A DNA stretch of 64,000 nt from JAHOYW01 sp963664605 (GCA_963664605.1 OY761536.1:3038001-3102000); one strand, 5' to 3'; positions 34,005-43,943 are shown, counted from the stretch's first letter. Translations and numbers: made by a program. Notes: generated by a model from the letters alone, not told the origin.

Positions 34005-37000
34005 TTAGTTGAGATTGGAGTCAAGGGCGGCGTCTGGACTGACACGCATATCACGGGTATCAGCCGGAACTTCCTTAACTTGTGAACCTGGAAGTGAGTA
34101 AGAAGCTCCGCTTCCGCCAGTAGCGGCCCGTTGCTGATATGCAAGATTGTTAATGGTCGAACGCAGGTTCTCAAACTGAGTGTCGGTCTCAAATTTCAGT
34201 TTGTCGAGTTTATCCGCAGTGCTTTTATCCAGATTGCCGACTAATTCCTTGTGAGAAGCATCCATCGTTACCAGAAGTGTTTTAAGTTCAGAATCTCCAC
34301 TTTCCCGTTCATCTCTAAGAGTTTCAACGAAAGCCAGCACCTGATTTTTCAGTTCGTCAAGCTGTTTTTGGACGGCCGCAGTTTGATTGGACGCATCGCT
34401 TTTCGCCTCTTCCAGCAATTTGAGATACTTTTCTTCTGTAGAGAGCAAATCATCCTTAAGCTGTTTAATCTGCAGATCTGTGGATGAACGAAGCTCCGAG
34501 AGTTCCGTTTTCAGCAATGCTATTTCTTTTTCGTGTTCGGCGAATTCCGATTCGTCATGCCGGATCGTGATAGCAAATTCAATATCAGTCAGTTCATTCC
34601 TGAGCTTCAAAAGTTCCGTCAGAAGACGAGTTCTGGTCGTTTCCTTTGCGGAAGTATCCAGTCCGGCATTTGCCATATTCTGGATTTCCAAGTCAAGATC
34701 GGCTATCTCTTTTTCCTTAGCCTGGATTTGCGCTTCAAAATCTTTCTTCAAAGCTTCCAGTTTTTCATCGGAATAGACCGCGTATCTGATCCGGTTTTCG
34801 AGATTTGTCAGCCGTTCGGTCACAGATTTATCTATTTCCGTAATCTGAAGCTGCAAATTGTCGATAGATTTTTGCGTCGCGGTCTGATGGGCGGCAAGCT
34901 GTTCTTTGACGGAAGAAAGTTCGATATAGATATTTTTGACTTCGTCATCGAGTTTATCAACTGTAAAATCAATCTGCCCTTGAAGCGTGTTAACATCTTC
35001 TTTATGTTTATCTTCCAGTGCGGAAACGTCTTCCTTAACAGAAGCAATTTTTACATTTATAGCCGCGCATTCAGCTTTGTATTTAGCGTCAAAGTCAGCG
35101 ATTTCCTTTTCAATAGCTTCCTTGTCTTTTTCATGCGTAACTTTCAGAATCTCTATTCGAGCATAGTAATCCGCCTGTTTTTCCCGAAGCTCGGAAATTT
35201 TTTCATATAGGTCACGGTCAGTTTCGGAAAGCTTGAAAATTTCGTTTTCAAGTTTAGTATTGATATCTGAAAGCTGGTCTTTCAGATCGGCAGTTGCGTC
35301 TTTATACTTGTTGTCAAGAGCCAGCATATCCTGACGGATATCGGCAACTTCCAGATTGATTTTTTCATCCAGGGACGCACGGACCGCAGCCAACTCCTTT
35401 TGGAGCGTGGTCACATCCTGCGCATGGCTTTCCTTGAGATTATTCAGCGTATTCTGCTGTGTCAACTGTTGGAGGCGGAGCGTGTCAATCTGTTCTTTGA
35501 GTTCCTTATCGCCGTCACTGTAATCACGCGCTAACTGCATCAGGCCGAAACTGATTGAGTCAAGTTCATTATTGATTTGTGAAACTTTATCCGCATAAGT
35601 CGAATTCAGGTTATTTATCTGCTGAGTTAAAGCACTTACATCCGAATCATGTTTAGTTTGAAGCTGTTCATATCTTGCTGTTGATTCAGCGCGAAGTGCC
35701 GCCACATCCTTATTATGTTCGGACTCTAGAAGCGCCAAGGCATTTTTTTGTGCTGTTTGCTGCTGGGTAAGCAAGTCGATTTTACCCTGCAATATACTGT
35801 CCGCGTCATTAGAATCCCGTACAGCCTGAGTAAGCTGAATATTGGTCTGATTTAAAGCGGCAGTTAACGAATCCACTAAGAGCCGATAGCGGGAATCAAG
35901 ATCGGAAATACTCTGCTCAAACAGTTTTACATCCGCGTTGTGTTGGGCTAGAAGCTGACTGTCCGCCGTTTCAATTTTATTTTCGAGTTCCGCAATATCA
36001 CGATTGTGTCCGCTAGTCAACGTGAAAAGTTCACTTTGAAGCGAAGTCTGTCCGCTAGTCAGCTTGTCAACTTTAGACTGCAAAGCGCTGTCAGCTGATG
36101 TATAATCGCTAATTGCCGCAGCCAGCTCGTTATTGGTTTTGATTAACTCCGTATTAAGTCTGGTGGCTTCGGTTTCATATTTCGTATCGACATTGTCTAT
36201 TGAATTTTCAAGCCGTTCGACGTCCGCCGTGTGTTCCGTGCGGATCAGTTCAGTTTTGGCGTCAATCTGGTCTTGAAGAGCAGTCAGCTCGCTATTATGT
36301 TTCTGTTCGGCAAGATTTAACTGCTGCTGAAGTGAATCCTGCTGGTTTTCCAGAGAAACAATCAACGTTTTCAACTGTTGGTCAGCGGCGAGGAACTTGG
36401 CGTCCATCTCCTCTAGACTGCTGGTAATTGCCGCCACATCACTTTTGATGTTCGCCACTTCCGTCGCATATTTGGAATCCAGATTGCTGATCTTAAGATT
36501 TAGCATTTCAATATCTTTCTCATAGGCGATTCTGAGCACCTCAAGCTGGGCAAGATATTCCGCCTGCTGCCGCTCCAGGCGGGCGACATTGTACTGCAGT
36601 TCCGCAACCAGAGAATGAATTTCATCTTTAAAATCCTGAATCTGCTTCAGTAGCGCCGCCTGATCGCTATCATGCTTTATTATCAGGTCGTTGAGTTGCG
36701 TCTGGAGCGTACCGATCTGACCTTCAAGTTCGGCTGTGCGGGTATTCAATTCTCCGTTTAAATCATTTCGCAATGCGTTTAAATCCGTGTTCAACTGGGT
36801 TTGCAGTGCGGTGAGATCTTCTCCGGGGGCATCCCAGATTATACACAGGAAACTCATAATCTTCTTTTGGTCATAGGTGTTTTCCAGCCGGAAAGAATAA
36901 GTACCCGCCTGAGAAATTGTTTCCGTATATAGAAAAGGGAACATATCCGTCGCGGAGCTGTCGCCTGCTGTTATATAGTGAGAAGGAGTATTCATCAAGG

Positions 37001-37226
37001 CTCTTCCATCGGGATGATACAAAGTCATGGAAAAGCCCATGTTCGATCCCCCTTGATGACCATAACCGGTAGCGATAAAGCTTGCAGTCATACCGACATA
37101 TTCAGCGGGAATAGAAATATCAGCAGACTGGGAAGCCGGATTGCCGTAAATAATTTTCGCGGCAAAACTGTTGAAGCCGGCTATCATTAAGAAAGCCGTT
37201 ATAAAAATAAATAATTTTCCTTGCAT
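34005..37226 (-). CDS. Giant secreted coiled-coil protein of the transfer operon
   Basis: The 1073-residue protein has a signal peptide (1-22), then a beta-sandwich-like domain (about 24-130: SADISIPAEYVGMTASFIAT ... GTYSFRLENTYDQ). Nearly 900 residues of heptad-rich coiled coil follow. Within the coil a unit of about 105 residues recurs at least three times, marked by HTADVERLENSID, HNADVKLFEQSIS and HDSDVSALTQQIN. The final ~40 residues are Gly/Ser-rich and unstructured. I recognise no family. Encoded between VirB4-like and VirB5-like genes, it may be a long periplasmic or surface fibre. The rod-like architecture is certain; the role is inferred. Confidence 0.75.
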   Translation of the reverse strand: MQGKLFIFITAFLMIAGFNSFAAKIIYGNPASQSADISIPAEYVGMTASFIATGYGHQGGSNMGFSMTLYHPDGRALMNTPSHYITAGDSSATDMFPFLYTETISQAGTYSFRLENTYDQKKIMSFLCIIWDAPGEDLTALQTQLNTDLNALRNDLNGELNTRTAELEGQIGTLQTQLNDLIIKHDSDQAALLKQIQDFKDEIHSLVAELQYNVARLERQQAEYLAQLEVLRIAYEKDIEMLNLKISNLDSKYATEVANIKSDVAAITSSLEEMDAKFLAADQQLKTLIVSLENQQDSLQQQLNLAEQKHNSELTALQDQIDAKTELIRTEHTADVERLENSIDNVDTKYETEATRLNTELIKTNNELAAAISDYTSADSALQSKVDKLTSGQTSLQSELFTLTSGHNRDIAELENKIETADSQLLAQHNADVKLFEQSISDLDSRYRLLVDSLTAALNQTNIQLTQAVRDSNDADSILQGKIDLLTQQQTAQKNALALLESEHNKDVAALRAESTARYEQLQTKHDSDVSALTQQINNLNSTYADKVSQINNELDSISFGLMQLARDYSDGDKELKEQIDTLRLQQLTQQNTLNNLKESHAQDVTTLQKELAAVRASLDEKINLEVADIRQDMLALDNKYKDATADLKDQLSDINTKLENEIFKLSETDRDLYEKISELREKQADYYARIEILKVTHEKDKEAIEKEIADFDAKYKAECAAINVKIASVKEDVSALEDKHKEDVNTLQGQIDFTVDKLDDEVKNIYIELSSVKEQLAAHQTATQKSIDNLQLQITEIDKSVTERLTNLENRIRYAVYSDEKLEALKKDFEAQIQAKEKEIADLDLEIQNMANAGLDTSAKETTRTRLLTELLKLRNELTDIEFAITIRHDESEFAEHEKEIALLKTELSELRSSTDLQIKQLKDDLLSTEEKYLKLLEEAKSDASNQTAAVQKQLDELKNQVLAFVETLRDERESGDSELKTLLVTMDASHKELVGNLDKSTADKLDKLKFETDTQFENLRSTINNLAYQQRAATGGSGASYSLPGSQVKEVPADTRDMRVSPDAALDSNLN

Positions 37227-37240
37227 ATTTTTGATATCCT

Positions 37241-40096
37241 TTAATTGTATTGTTGTTTGAAAAGTTTGTGGAACTCGATTTTAGCTTCCACGATCAGCGG
37301 AGAAGCCCGTTCCCCGGCCATCCGTTCAATCCGGTTCAGCAACCGGAAGAGATTGTTATCCTCGTTCAAAAGTTCAGTTGCCTGTAAAAGCTGTCCGGCA
37401 AAACTTTTTTCCGGATATTTTGCGGCGATTTCTTTCAGGAGCCGTGCCAGGCGGCTGTGTAAATCACCGCTAGTAGCCGCCGCTGAAAGAATTGCTGGAC
37501 TCGCGTAGTTACGTCCGACTCCGACTATCGGCCAGCCCGCGCGTTGAGCGTAAAGCAAAAAGCTGGAATACTTCTTTCCCGGCGGAAGATGTTCCGGCGC
37601 CGGAAACTCCATGATATTGCGTTTCGCCTCATCCGAAAGTGCGATATAGTTGCCGATCAGCTTTAATTCGGCAGCGTCCGTATTTTTGAGGAACAGGAAC
37701 ATTTTTGATTGCGTCATAATGATCTGCCCGACACCTGATTGCGCCATCTGGGCGATGGATTGCGTAATCGTCACCGCGCAGCAGGAGAATTTCCGGAACT
37801 GGGCGTAACTCTGCTTCATGATCTCGGCTGCCCCCGGAATCATCAGGAAACGTGAAGCCTCTTCAAAAAGGTAAAGCTTTTTTGCCGAGCGCGGCATATT
37901 CACAATCTGATTTTTAACCAAGTTATTGATCGCGATACCAACCAGATTTTTCAATGCGTCTCCGGATTGAGCTATCTTGCCAAGTTCAATGTGAATCCAT
38001 CGTTTCGTCAGGTCGATAGTCGTTTCGCCGTCAAAAAGACAGCCCTTGCCGCTTTCAATCGAATACACCGCCAGCCTGGCCGCGATCCGACTGGTTTCAG
38101 ATTTTTCCAGATTGGCTAATGAAGTCTCGCGAACTGCCTCAACAATCTGGCTGTGGTAGGGCATGTCGCTTTTATCCATAAAAGCATAAGCGATATTGCG
38201 CAGGATTTCCGGGTCGTCTATGATACAGTTATTGATTTCCTGAACCGTCCATGAGTGGTAATGCTCCATGACTTCATGTTCAAAGCCTTCAAGCTCATCG
38301 GCATTTTTTGTAAGAATATCCCGGAGCTCGAAATAAGCGTCCTGTACGGTATTCTGATCCAGCGGAAGTTTTGGGATTATCGCATCAATGCTTAAGCTCA
38401 TCCGGGCGGCAAGTTCCAGTTTTTCCCGGTGCTTATTCCGCCATTCCTTGTAAGCGTCGGTATAGACCGCTGTAACATAAGGGCTTATAATAGCTGCACG
38501 GTCCTGAATTTTTTCCAGGTCGGAACTCTCCCCGCACATCGCCACCAGAAATGTGGTGACGAATTCAATCTGTGCCGGAGAAAGCGGCAAGCCGCCCGTG
38601 TCGAAATAATTTAAAGTAAGATTAGCGCCGGGGTCAATTACGATATACTGTGCCTCTTCTTCGTAAAGTCGCGTCAGGTTGAAATAACTGCCGCCTTCCT
38701 CAATAATCACCACCTTGGCGAATTCATGAAAACTTTGCGACAAAATCGAAACGAAATTGACCGATTTGCCGGAACCTGTCTGCCCGAGACACAGCGTATG
38801 CTGCGGCGTCGAGCCGTCAAAAAATGAAAAAGTCATCAGGTTGCCATGATCGCCTTCAAAGAGGATGTTGCCGTCTTTACCTTTTCCCACAAAAGAACTC
38901 GAAAAAGGCAGGATTGCCGCAAGCGGGCGGTGCATACAGTCGAGCACAGCATCACGCCGGGAATAAAAAAGATAACCCGGCAAAGTCTTCATAAAATTAT
39001 GGAGGCTCTGCAAGCCGAGATCATAGGAGTCGAGGCTGGTGAACATGGAAGTCGCCGCCTGCTTCAGTATCGTCGAATCGCTCTGGAGCTCCGCAAGGTC
39101 GCTGTTCCAGCTGTGAATGATGTATTCAATCTTCAGCGGGAAATCCTCGCCTTTACCAAGACGGTAGATATGTTTGGTCAATTCGTCCAACCCGGCGCTT
39201 GCCGCCACCTCGCTTTCCTCTTCCAGCAAATCGGCGCGGACACGCTTCCAGTGCTTCTGTTTTTCTTCAATCGTTTTTTCGACGTCCTGCGCTTCGATAT
39301 TAACAACTATTGTCAGATTCCGAATGTTGTTTTCCAGGAACTTGGAGCCGTAAAAGGGAAACAGGTCGGTTTTAGGAAAGTCATGAAGCGTGAAAATATT
39401 ATGGTAATAACCGTCCGACTTGAAACTGGCGTGGCCGGGCTCTTCGGAAGTAATGCCGGAATATTCGCAAGCGTATATATCCGCGAGGCGACACTCATAC
39501 ATTGCTTCATAGTCTATGTCAAGGTCAAGCGCCGACTTGTTGACGGCCCGGTAAAATTCACGAAAAAGCGTGATATTGTCCAATGGCTTGACCGGTAATG
39601 CCAGAAAAGCCCCCAAATCGGACATATCACTAGCAAATGCCGCGGAGATTTCCCTTTCAAATGCGATACGTTCATCATTGGATTCGGGAATGGAACCGTT
39701 TTTGAGGAAAGAATCTAATTTTCTACAAAAATATATATCGACATATTCACGTCTTAAAGCACGTTTTGTGATCTTACGGTTTATTCCATCGAAAATATCA
39801 TCACGGACATGTCTGCTCCAGACATCAACTGAATTTCCAGTATCGTTCCGGTAGGAATTCAAAATATCCCGGTAATCGGCGTCCCGTGTATAACGTATCT
39901 GGATTCGTTTGTCCAGCGTCTGGGATGCCAGCCATCCGGCCAGGCGCAGAAAAAGATCGTTTTTGAGTCCGTTTCCGGCATTACCCAGATTAGGTATTTC
40001 AAGCCGGTATCCTTTTGCTGCAAAGCCTTTAGGAGACAGTTCGCCATATACAATAAAACCGCTTTCTGCGATATAACCATCAGGAAGCTGCTGCAT
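37241..40096 (-). CDS. virB4: VirB4/TrbE-like transfer ATPase
   Basis: The 951-residue ATPase has Walker A GQTGSGKS near residue 440 and Walker B KLYLFEEASRFL near residue 742. The latter is followed by the ARQFRK-like SYAQFRKFSCCAVTITQS typical of VirB4. The N-terminal 400 residues form the VirB4 membrane-associated domain. It powers pilus assembly and substrate transfer at the inner membrane. It overlaps the VirB3-like gene by 17 bases. Confidence 0.9.
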   Translation of the reverse strand: MQQLPDGYIAESGFIVYGELSPKGFAAKGYRLEIPNLGNAGNGLKNDLFLRLAGWLASQTLDKRIQIRYTRDADYRDILNSYRNDTGNSVDVWSRHVRDDIFDGINRKITKRALRREYVDIYFCRKLDSFLKNGSIPESNDERIAFEREISAAFASDMSDLGAFLALPVKPLDNITLFREFYRAVNKSALDLDIDYEAMYECRLADIYACEYSGITSEEPGHASFKSDGYYHNIFTLHDFPKTDLFPFYGSKFLENNIRNLTIVVNIEAQDVEKTIEEKQKHWKRVRADLLEEESEVAASAGLDELTKHIYRLGKGEDFPLKIEYIIHSWNSDLAELQSDSTILKQAATSMFTSLDSYDLGLQSLHNFMKTLPGYLFYSRRDAVLDCMHRPLAAILPFSSSFVGKGKDGNILFEGDHGNLMTFSFFDGSTPQHTLCLGQTGSGKSVNFVSILSQSFHEFAKVVIIEEGGSYFNLTRLYEEEAQYIVIDPGANLTLNYFDTGGLPLSPAQIEFVTTFLVAMCGESSDLEKIQDRAAIISPYVTAVYTDAYKEWRNKHREKLELAARMSLSIDAIIPKLPLDQNTVQDAYFELRDILTKNADELEGFEHEVMEHYHSWTVQEINNCIIDDPEILRNIAYAFMDKSDMPYHSQIVEAVRETSLANLEKSETSRIAARLAVYSIESGKGCLFDGETTIDLTKRWIHIELGKIAQSGDALKNLVGIAINNLVKNQIVNMPRSAKKLYLFEEASRFLMIPGAAEIMKQSYAQFRKFSCCAVTITQSIAQMAQSGVGQIIMTQSKMFLFLKNTDAAELKLIGNYIALSDEAKRNIMEFPAPEHLPPGKKYSSFLLYAQRAGWPIVGVGRNYASPAILSAAATSGDLHSRLARLLKEIAAKYPEKSFAGQLLQATELLNEDNNLFRLLNRIERMAGERASPLIVEAKIEFHKLFKQQYN

Positions 40097-40418
40097 ATTT
40101 CCCTCCCTGCCGTCTTGGCTTGCGCAGGAAAATTCCCTGAAGCTTCTCGTCTAAATAAAACCAGAAAAAACAACGCGGTTTTTCCGCAACGAAACGCCTG
40201 ATGAAAAATACGGAAAGCACCGGAGGCACAAGCAGCATAAGTCCCGCTAACAAAATATGAATCGGATATGCCGCCATCGCGCACAACACTCCAGCAACCA
40301 GACCGGAAAAAAATACATAGACCGTATTGCCTCGTACACGAAAACCAAAAAGTTTTACGACCGATGCTACTGTCTGGGATGGATTACGACTAATAGTTAT
40401 AAGGGAAGTATCATTCAT
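40080..40418 (-). CDS. virB3: VirB3/TrbD-like membrane protein
   Basis: The 112-residue protein has two closely spaced hydrophobic segments (VYVFFSGLVAGVLCAMAAYP and ILLAGLMLLVPPVLSVFFI) and a basic tail. Size, topology and position between the VirB2-like and VirB4-like genes fit VirB3/TrbD. Confidence 0.75.
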   Translation of the reverse strand: MNDTSLITISRNPSQTVASVVKLFGFRVRGNTVYVFFSGLVAGVLCAMAAYPIHILLAGLMLLVPPVLSVFFIRRFVAEKPRCFFWFYLDEKLQGIFLRKPRRQGGKYAAAS

Positions 40419-40430
40419 ATTTGTCTGCCG

Positions 40431-40754
40431 TCAGAGTGTGGATTGAAAATCAATATCAATTTTCAAGACATTTTTGAAGATGTAATACACCACCGCCAGG
40501 AATACCGGAATCAGCACTCCCGCCGCTACAGTCATTTTCCCTTTGCCTGAATCCTGGCTCATCTGGTAGCCGCCAACCCCGATTAAAATCAGCGATGTCA
40601 GCATAATCATTCCGACAATGAAATATCCGACATAACCAAGCCCCGCCTCAAGTGTCACCTGCTGGACCGCCGCATGCGCCCGTCCGGGTAAACTGAACAG
40701 CGCCAACAGCCCCAACAACCATTTGTTGTTTCTCATGAATTTGCCTGCATTCAC
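40431..40754 (-). CDS. virB2: VirB2/TrbC-like conjugative pilin
   Basis: The 107-residue protein has a signal peptide ending AHA (about residue 28) and two membrane helices (YVGYFIVGMIMLTSLILIGV; AAGVLIPVFLAVVYYIF), as in VirB2/TrbC pilins. It is the first gene of the transfer operon. The start is a GTG at 40754 with AAGGAG eight bases before it; ATG 40736 is an alternative. Confidence 0.78.
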   Translation of the reverse strand: MNAGKFMRNNKWLLGLLALFSLPGRAHAAVQQVTLEAGLGYVGYFIVGMIMLTSLILIGVGGYQMSQDSGKGKMTVAAGVLIPVFLAVVYYIFKNVLKIDIDFQSTL

Positions 40755-40827
40755 TTTTCATTCTCCTTTTTGTTTGTTTTTACTTTGTATAAAGCTTATA
40801 TATTTCAAATAATAAAATTTATCTTTT

Positions 40828-40851
40828 TATAATTCGCATACTTGAATTATA
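40828..40851. promoter_or_regulatory. Palindromic operator-like site between the divergent transfer operons
   Basis: TATAATTC (40828-40835) and GAATTATA (40844-40851) are perfect 8-bp inverted arms around GCATACTT. ATCTTTTTAT is directly repeated on both sides (40821-40830 and 40851-40860). It sits in the AT-rich 224-base region between VirB2 (minus) and the AAA+ gene (plus), a natural place for a repressor of transfer. Confidence 0.5.
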
Positions 40852-40885
40852 TCTTTTTATGGAATATATTGATTTTTATACAAGG

Positions 40886-40894
40886 TGCTATAAT
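40886..40894 (+). promoter_or_regulatory. Extended -10 promoter of the plus-strand operon
   Basis: TGCTATAAT is a full extended -10 box, 85 bases before the AAA+ gene. The -35 region is poor, as is usual for such promoters. The palindrome at 40828-40851 ends about 35 bases upstream. Confidence 0.5.
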
Positions 40895-40978
40895 GACTAT
40901 TTTACACTAAATTAATAATTTTAAAAAAGCAAGTAAAAATTTCAAAAAAAATTAAAATTTCTTAAAAAGGAGCTCAAA

Positions 40979-41986
40979 ATGGAAGACAAAAAACAAAAGA
41001 TACCGGGAGTTTTTTCCGATTCTGTCAAACGTGCCGAAGGATTGGCGGAATATCTCAAAAAGCAAGTTATCGGACAGGAAAGCATTTTAAAACCTTTAAG
41101 CGATGCGTTAAAATACGGCTGGTGTCACTTGAGTACGCCGGGACGTCCGCGCGGAACCCTCTTTCTGCTGGGGCCGACCGGCGTAGGCAAAACCGAATCC
41201 ATTCGCGCCGCTGTGGAGTATATGTATGGAGACGCTGGAAGAAATTTCCTCAGGCTCGATATGTCTGAGTTTTCACGGCAAGCTGGAGAAGAAGCCTTGA
41301 CGAACCTGATCGGCACTCCCGGCGGTAAAAGCATAGGACGATTAGGAAATTTCCTGGAAAAATATTCTGAGGGAATAATTTTGTATGACGAAATTGAAAA
41401 GTCGCATCCGGCAATCTTCACCATCATGCTCCAGCAACTTGACGCGGCGAGAATCACGCTCAGTAACAATAAAACCTACGACTTGAGTAATTTTTTCCTC
41501 GTAGCGACCTCTAATATCGGAGCGCAGGTATTCCAGAATATCAGGCACCTGTCGGAAAGGCGGCTTCAGCAAAGCCTTGAAATGCAGCTTAAAGAACGTT
41601 TCAGCCCGGAATTTGTAGCCCGTTTCGGAAAATTCGGGCATGAGATTCTGATTTTCCGTCCCTTAAAACCTGAACACTTAAGGGAAATTGCCCGGAAGTT
41701 TTATTCCCTGCTCCTGCCGCAATATAAAGAATCCCACGAAATTGATATTTTCGGATTTACGCCGGAAGTTATTGAAGAAACGCTCCGCTCCATTGACAAC
41801 ACACGCAACGGCGCCCGCGAACTGCGCAGCAATATCGAACGGAAAATCCGGGAAGTCATTTACGATGTATTGATGAAGTCTTCTGCTCCGCTGCGCGGCT
41901 GGCTCGATGTCAACTGTCGGAATCCAAGTCAACTGCAAATCAACCCCAGCCCGGCTGGAAAGGAGATTATCCTATGTCAATCCTGA
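40979..41986 (+). CDS. Clp-family AAA+ ATPase
   Basis: The 335-residue protein resembles the second AAA+ domain of ClpA/ClpB. It has VIGQES at the start, Walker A GPTGVGKT (65-72), Walker B ILYDEIEKSHP (about 134), sensor 1 VATSNIG (about 176) and a C-terminal D2 small domain ending in ARELRSNIERKI. It lacks the first ATPase ring, N-domain and middle domain, so it is much shorter than ClpB. It may remodel or unfold transfer proteins. It opens the plus-strand operon opposite VirB2, and no VirB11-type ATPase is seen, so a substitute role is possible. Confidence 0.82.
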   Translation: MEDKKQKIPGVFSDSVKRAEGLAEYLKKQVIGQESILKPLSDALKYGWCHLSTPGRPRGTLFLLGPTGVGKTESIRAAVEYMYGDAGRNFLRLDMSEFSRQAGEEALTNLIGTPGGKSIGRLGNFLEKYSEGIILYDEIEKSHPAIFTIMLQQLDAARITLSNNKTYDLSNFFLVATSNIGAQVFQNIRHLSERRLQQSLEMQLKERFSPEFVARFGKFGHEILIFRPLKPEHLREIARKFYSLLLPQYKESHEIDIFGFTPEVIEETLRSIDNTRNGARELRSNIERKIREVIYDVLMKSSAPLRGWLDVNCRNPSQLQINPSPAGKEIILCQS

Positions 41987-42978
41987 ACGAAATTATGAGC
42001 CGCTATGCCATGCCGGATAATATCACAAACTTTCTTGATTCAATGCGGGAAAAAATTGCTAGGCAACAAGGAGAAACGCAAGGCTGTAATTCAGTGAACT
42101 TCGATGAACTTTACGGAATTTTACCGGTCACCAGCGCAATCAGGCATGATCGTGAAACCAGGGATGAAAATCTGCGTGCTGTTATAAGCCAATGGAACTT
42201 GAGTGAAATCCTGATATTGCAGAATCATTGGGACAATATGAAGGTCACATTGTGGAAACAGGACGGATGCTACTATTGTATGAAGCTGAAACTTTTTCAG
42301 AAAGAATGGACTGTTTCAGTTACCCCCGATGTCAATCTCCAGGAAGCGGAAGAACTTTTCCCGATTGTTTCCCGGCGTTTAAAACTGCTCGCGTCCGCTT
42401 TCGGTAACACTCCTCTGCGGCAGCTTGGAATCCGTCAATATATCCATGAGCTTATGAAACAGGCCGGAAGCGAATTGAAACAAAATTTTTATTTAGAATT
42501 ATTCCTGACTATCTTTCACCTGAAACTGACGGCGGAGGAACTGGCTAATCAGGACATTTTCCTGAAAAGAGCTGTACTTCACTGCAAAAGCATCATCGCT
42601 ATGCGCGCCCGTTGCGGAGTAAAAACGGAAGCGGCAAAAATGGCAGGAATGGCGGCTGCACGCGGAAGCGGAGCGCTTCTTGATGAACTTTTTGTTCCAA
42701 TAAACATGACATGGGGATTTCTGGCTAACCACAAAGCGCTGGAAAATCTTTCTATTCCTGACAAGGGTAAATTCTGTTTCCACGAATATTACGACACAAA
42801 AGGAAATATTGAACTGGGTGAAATCTTTCCGGCGTCCAAGCAGGAAAAATCCCTTTTAAAAATACAGCACAAACGAGATTGCTATATACAGGTTTTTCCC
42901 GATTATCAAAGCGCGCTGACATTCCGCAATATTGCCTTTAAACTAATTCAATCTTCAAATTCAGGGAGGAAAATATGA
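41974..42978 (+). CDS. Hypothetical protein of the AAA+ operon
   Basis: A 334-residue soluble protein with no recognised family; the start overlaps the AAA+ gene by 13 bases, so translation is probably coupled. It has no membrane helix or signal peptide. It is the likely partner or adaptor of the AAA+ protein. Confidence 0.65.
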   Translation: MSILNEIMSRYAMPDNITNFLDSMREKIARQQGETQGCNSVNFDELYGILPVTSAIRHDRETRDENLRAVISQWNLSEILILQNHWDNMKVTLWKQDGCYYCMKLKLFQKEWTVSVTPDVNLQEAEELFPIVSRRLKLLASAFGNTPLRQLGIRQYIHELMKQAGSELKQNFYLELFLTIFHLKLTAEELANQDIFLKRAVLHCKSIIAMRARCGVKTEAAKMAGMAAARGSGALLDELFVPINMTWGFLANHKALENLSIPDKGKFCFHEYYDTKGNIELGEIFPASKQEKSLLKIQHKRDCYIQVFPDYQSALTFRNIAFKLIQSSNSGRKI

Positions 42979-43943
42979 GCCGCCTTAAAAAAATATTCAA
43001 ACAACTCGAACATCAAAGCGCCTTTCAAGCCGAACATGACGGTTTTCCGTCCGAAGAGTTCAGGCGGAAGCTGCTGGAAAAACTCAAACGAATAAAGCTG
43101 GGGTCACAGCCGCTTGGGGATTACTGGAATACCCGGCACAGTAACGAAGAAAAGCTAAAAATCGAATATTTTATGAAAGTCGGAAAAACCGGTGCGATTC
43201 AGGCCAGAAAATATATCGCTGATAAAATCCTGCTGCCGCCGGATGATTTTCTCCGTGCGGTCATTAGTGCCGGAACAGAAAGCCTTGGACGTGAAATTGC
43301 CAGCTCTTACGCTTCGGAAATTTACCCGGAACTCCGGCGTATGCAACTGCTGGGGGAAACCGATATTGATTTTCCGCAAGTTGAACAGGATAAAGAGCTG
43401 TCCTATGAATTTAGTGTTGAAACTGACCGGAATATTTTTGATCTGAGTCCAATAGAAGCATCTTCAGCCACGCCGGGAAGCGATATTTATTACGACGATA
43501 TTGGCGAACGGCATATCGAAACATTTGTTTTTGCCTCCATCGAAGATGCTGACATAGCTCACTGGGACTGGCAGAGATTTATCAAAAAACAAACAGCCCG
43601 TCCACCGGTAAAATATGCAGTGATGATTGAAACCGATTCACTGGAGCAAGTTAAAGTCGGTTCCGTTATTCATGCTGACTTGTTTGAAAAAACTCGTTCT
43701 GAAATTGCCGGAGACGGTTCTCTAGTGGAATGGAATATTTGTACTTCCCTTGCCGAAGCGGAAAAACTCAGGCTGAAAAATCTTGATGAAGCTCAGGGAA
43801 AAATACCCGGCATGGCTCCTGATCCCACAGCACACAGTAAAGAGAAAATTACTCAAAAACCGGAAATTCCACCTCCGTACCAGGGAATTTTCACTGTGTC
43901 TAAAAAACAAGTTAAGAATAAAAAATTTTCACTTTCAAAATAG
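42975..43943 (+). CDS. Hypothetical protein of the AAA+ operon
   Basis: A 322-residue soluble, charged protein without recognisable domains. It begins on the ATGA of the previous stop and has a basic, lysine-rich tail (KKQVKNKKFSLSK). The first third is helical (REIASSYASEIYPELRRMQL). Function unknown. Confidence 0.6.
   Translation: MSRLKKIFKQLEHQSAFQAEHDGFPSEEFRRKLLEKLKRIKLGSQPLGDYWNTRHSNEEKLKIEYFMKVGKTGAIQARKYIADKILLPPDDFLRAVISAGTESLGREIASSYASEIYPELRRMQLLGETDIDFPQVEQDKELSYEFSVETDRNIFDLSPIEASSATPGSDIYYDDIGERHIETFVFASIEDADIAHWDWQRFIKKQTARPPVKYAVMIETDSLEQVKVGSVIHADLFEKTRSEIAGDGSLVEWNICTSLAEAEKLRLKNLDEAQGKIPGMAPDPTAHSKEKITQKPEIPPPYQGIFTVSKKQVKNKKFSLSK

Noticed and set aside
34005..37226. CRISPR-like or DNA-level tandem array in the coiled-coil gene
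   Set aside because: The repetition is at protein level with diverged DNA; no regular identical repeats with unique spacers were seen anywhere in the window.
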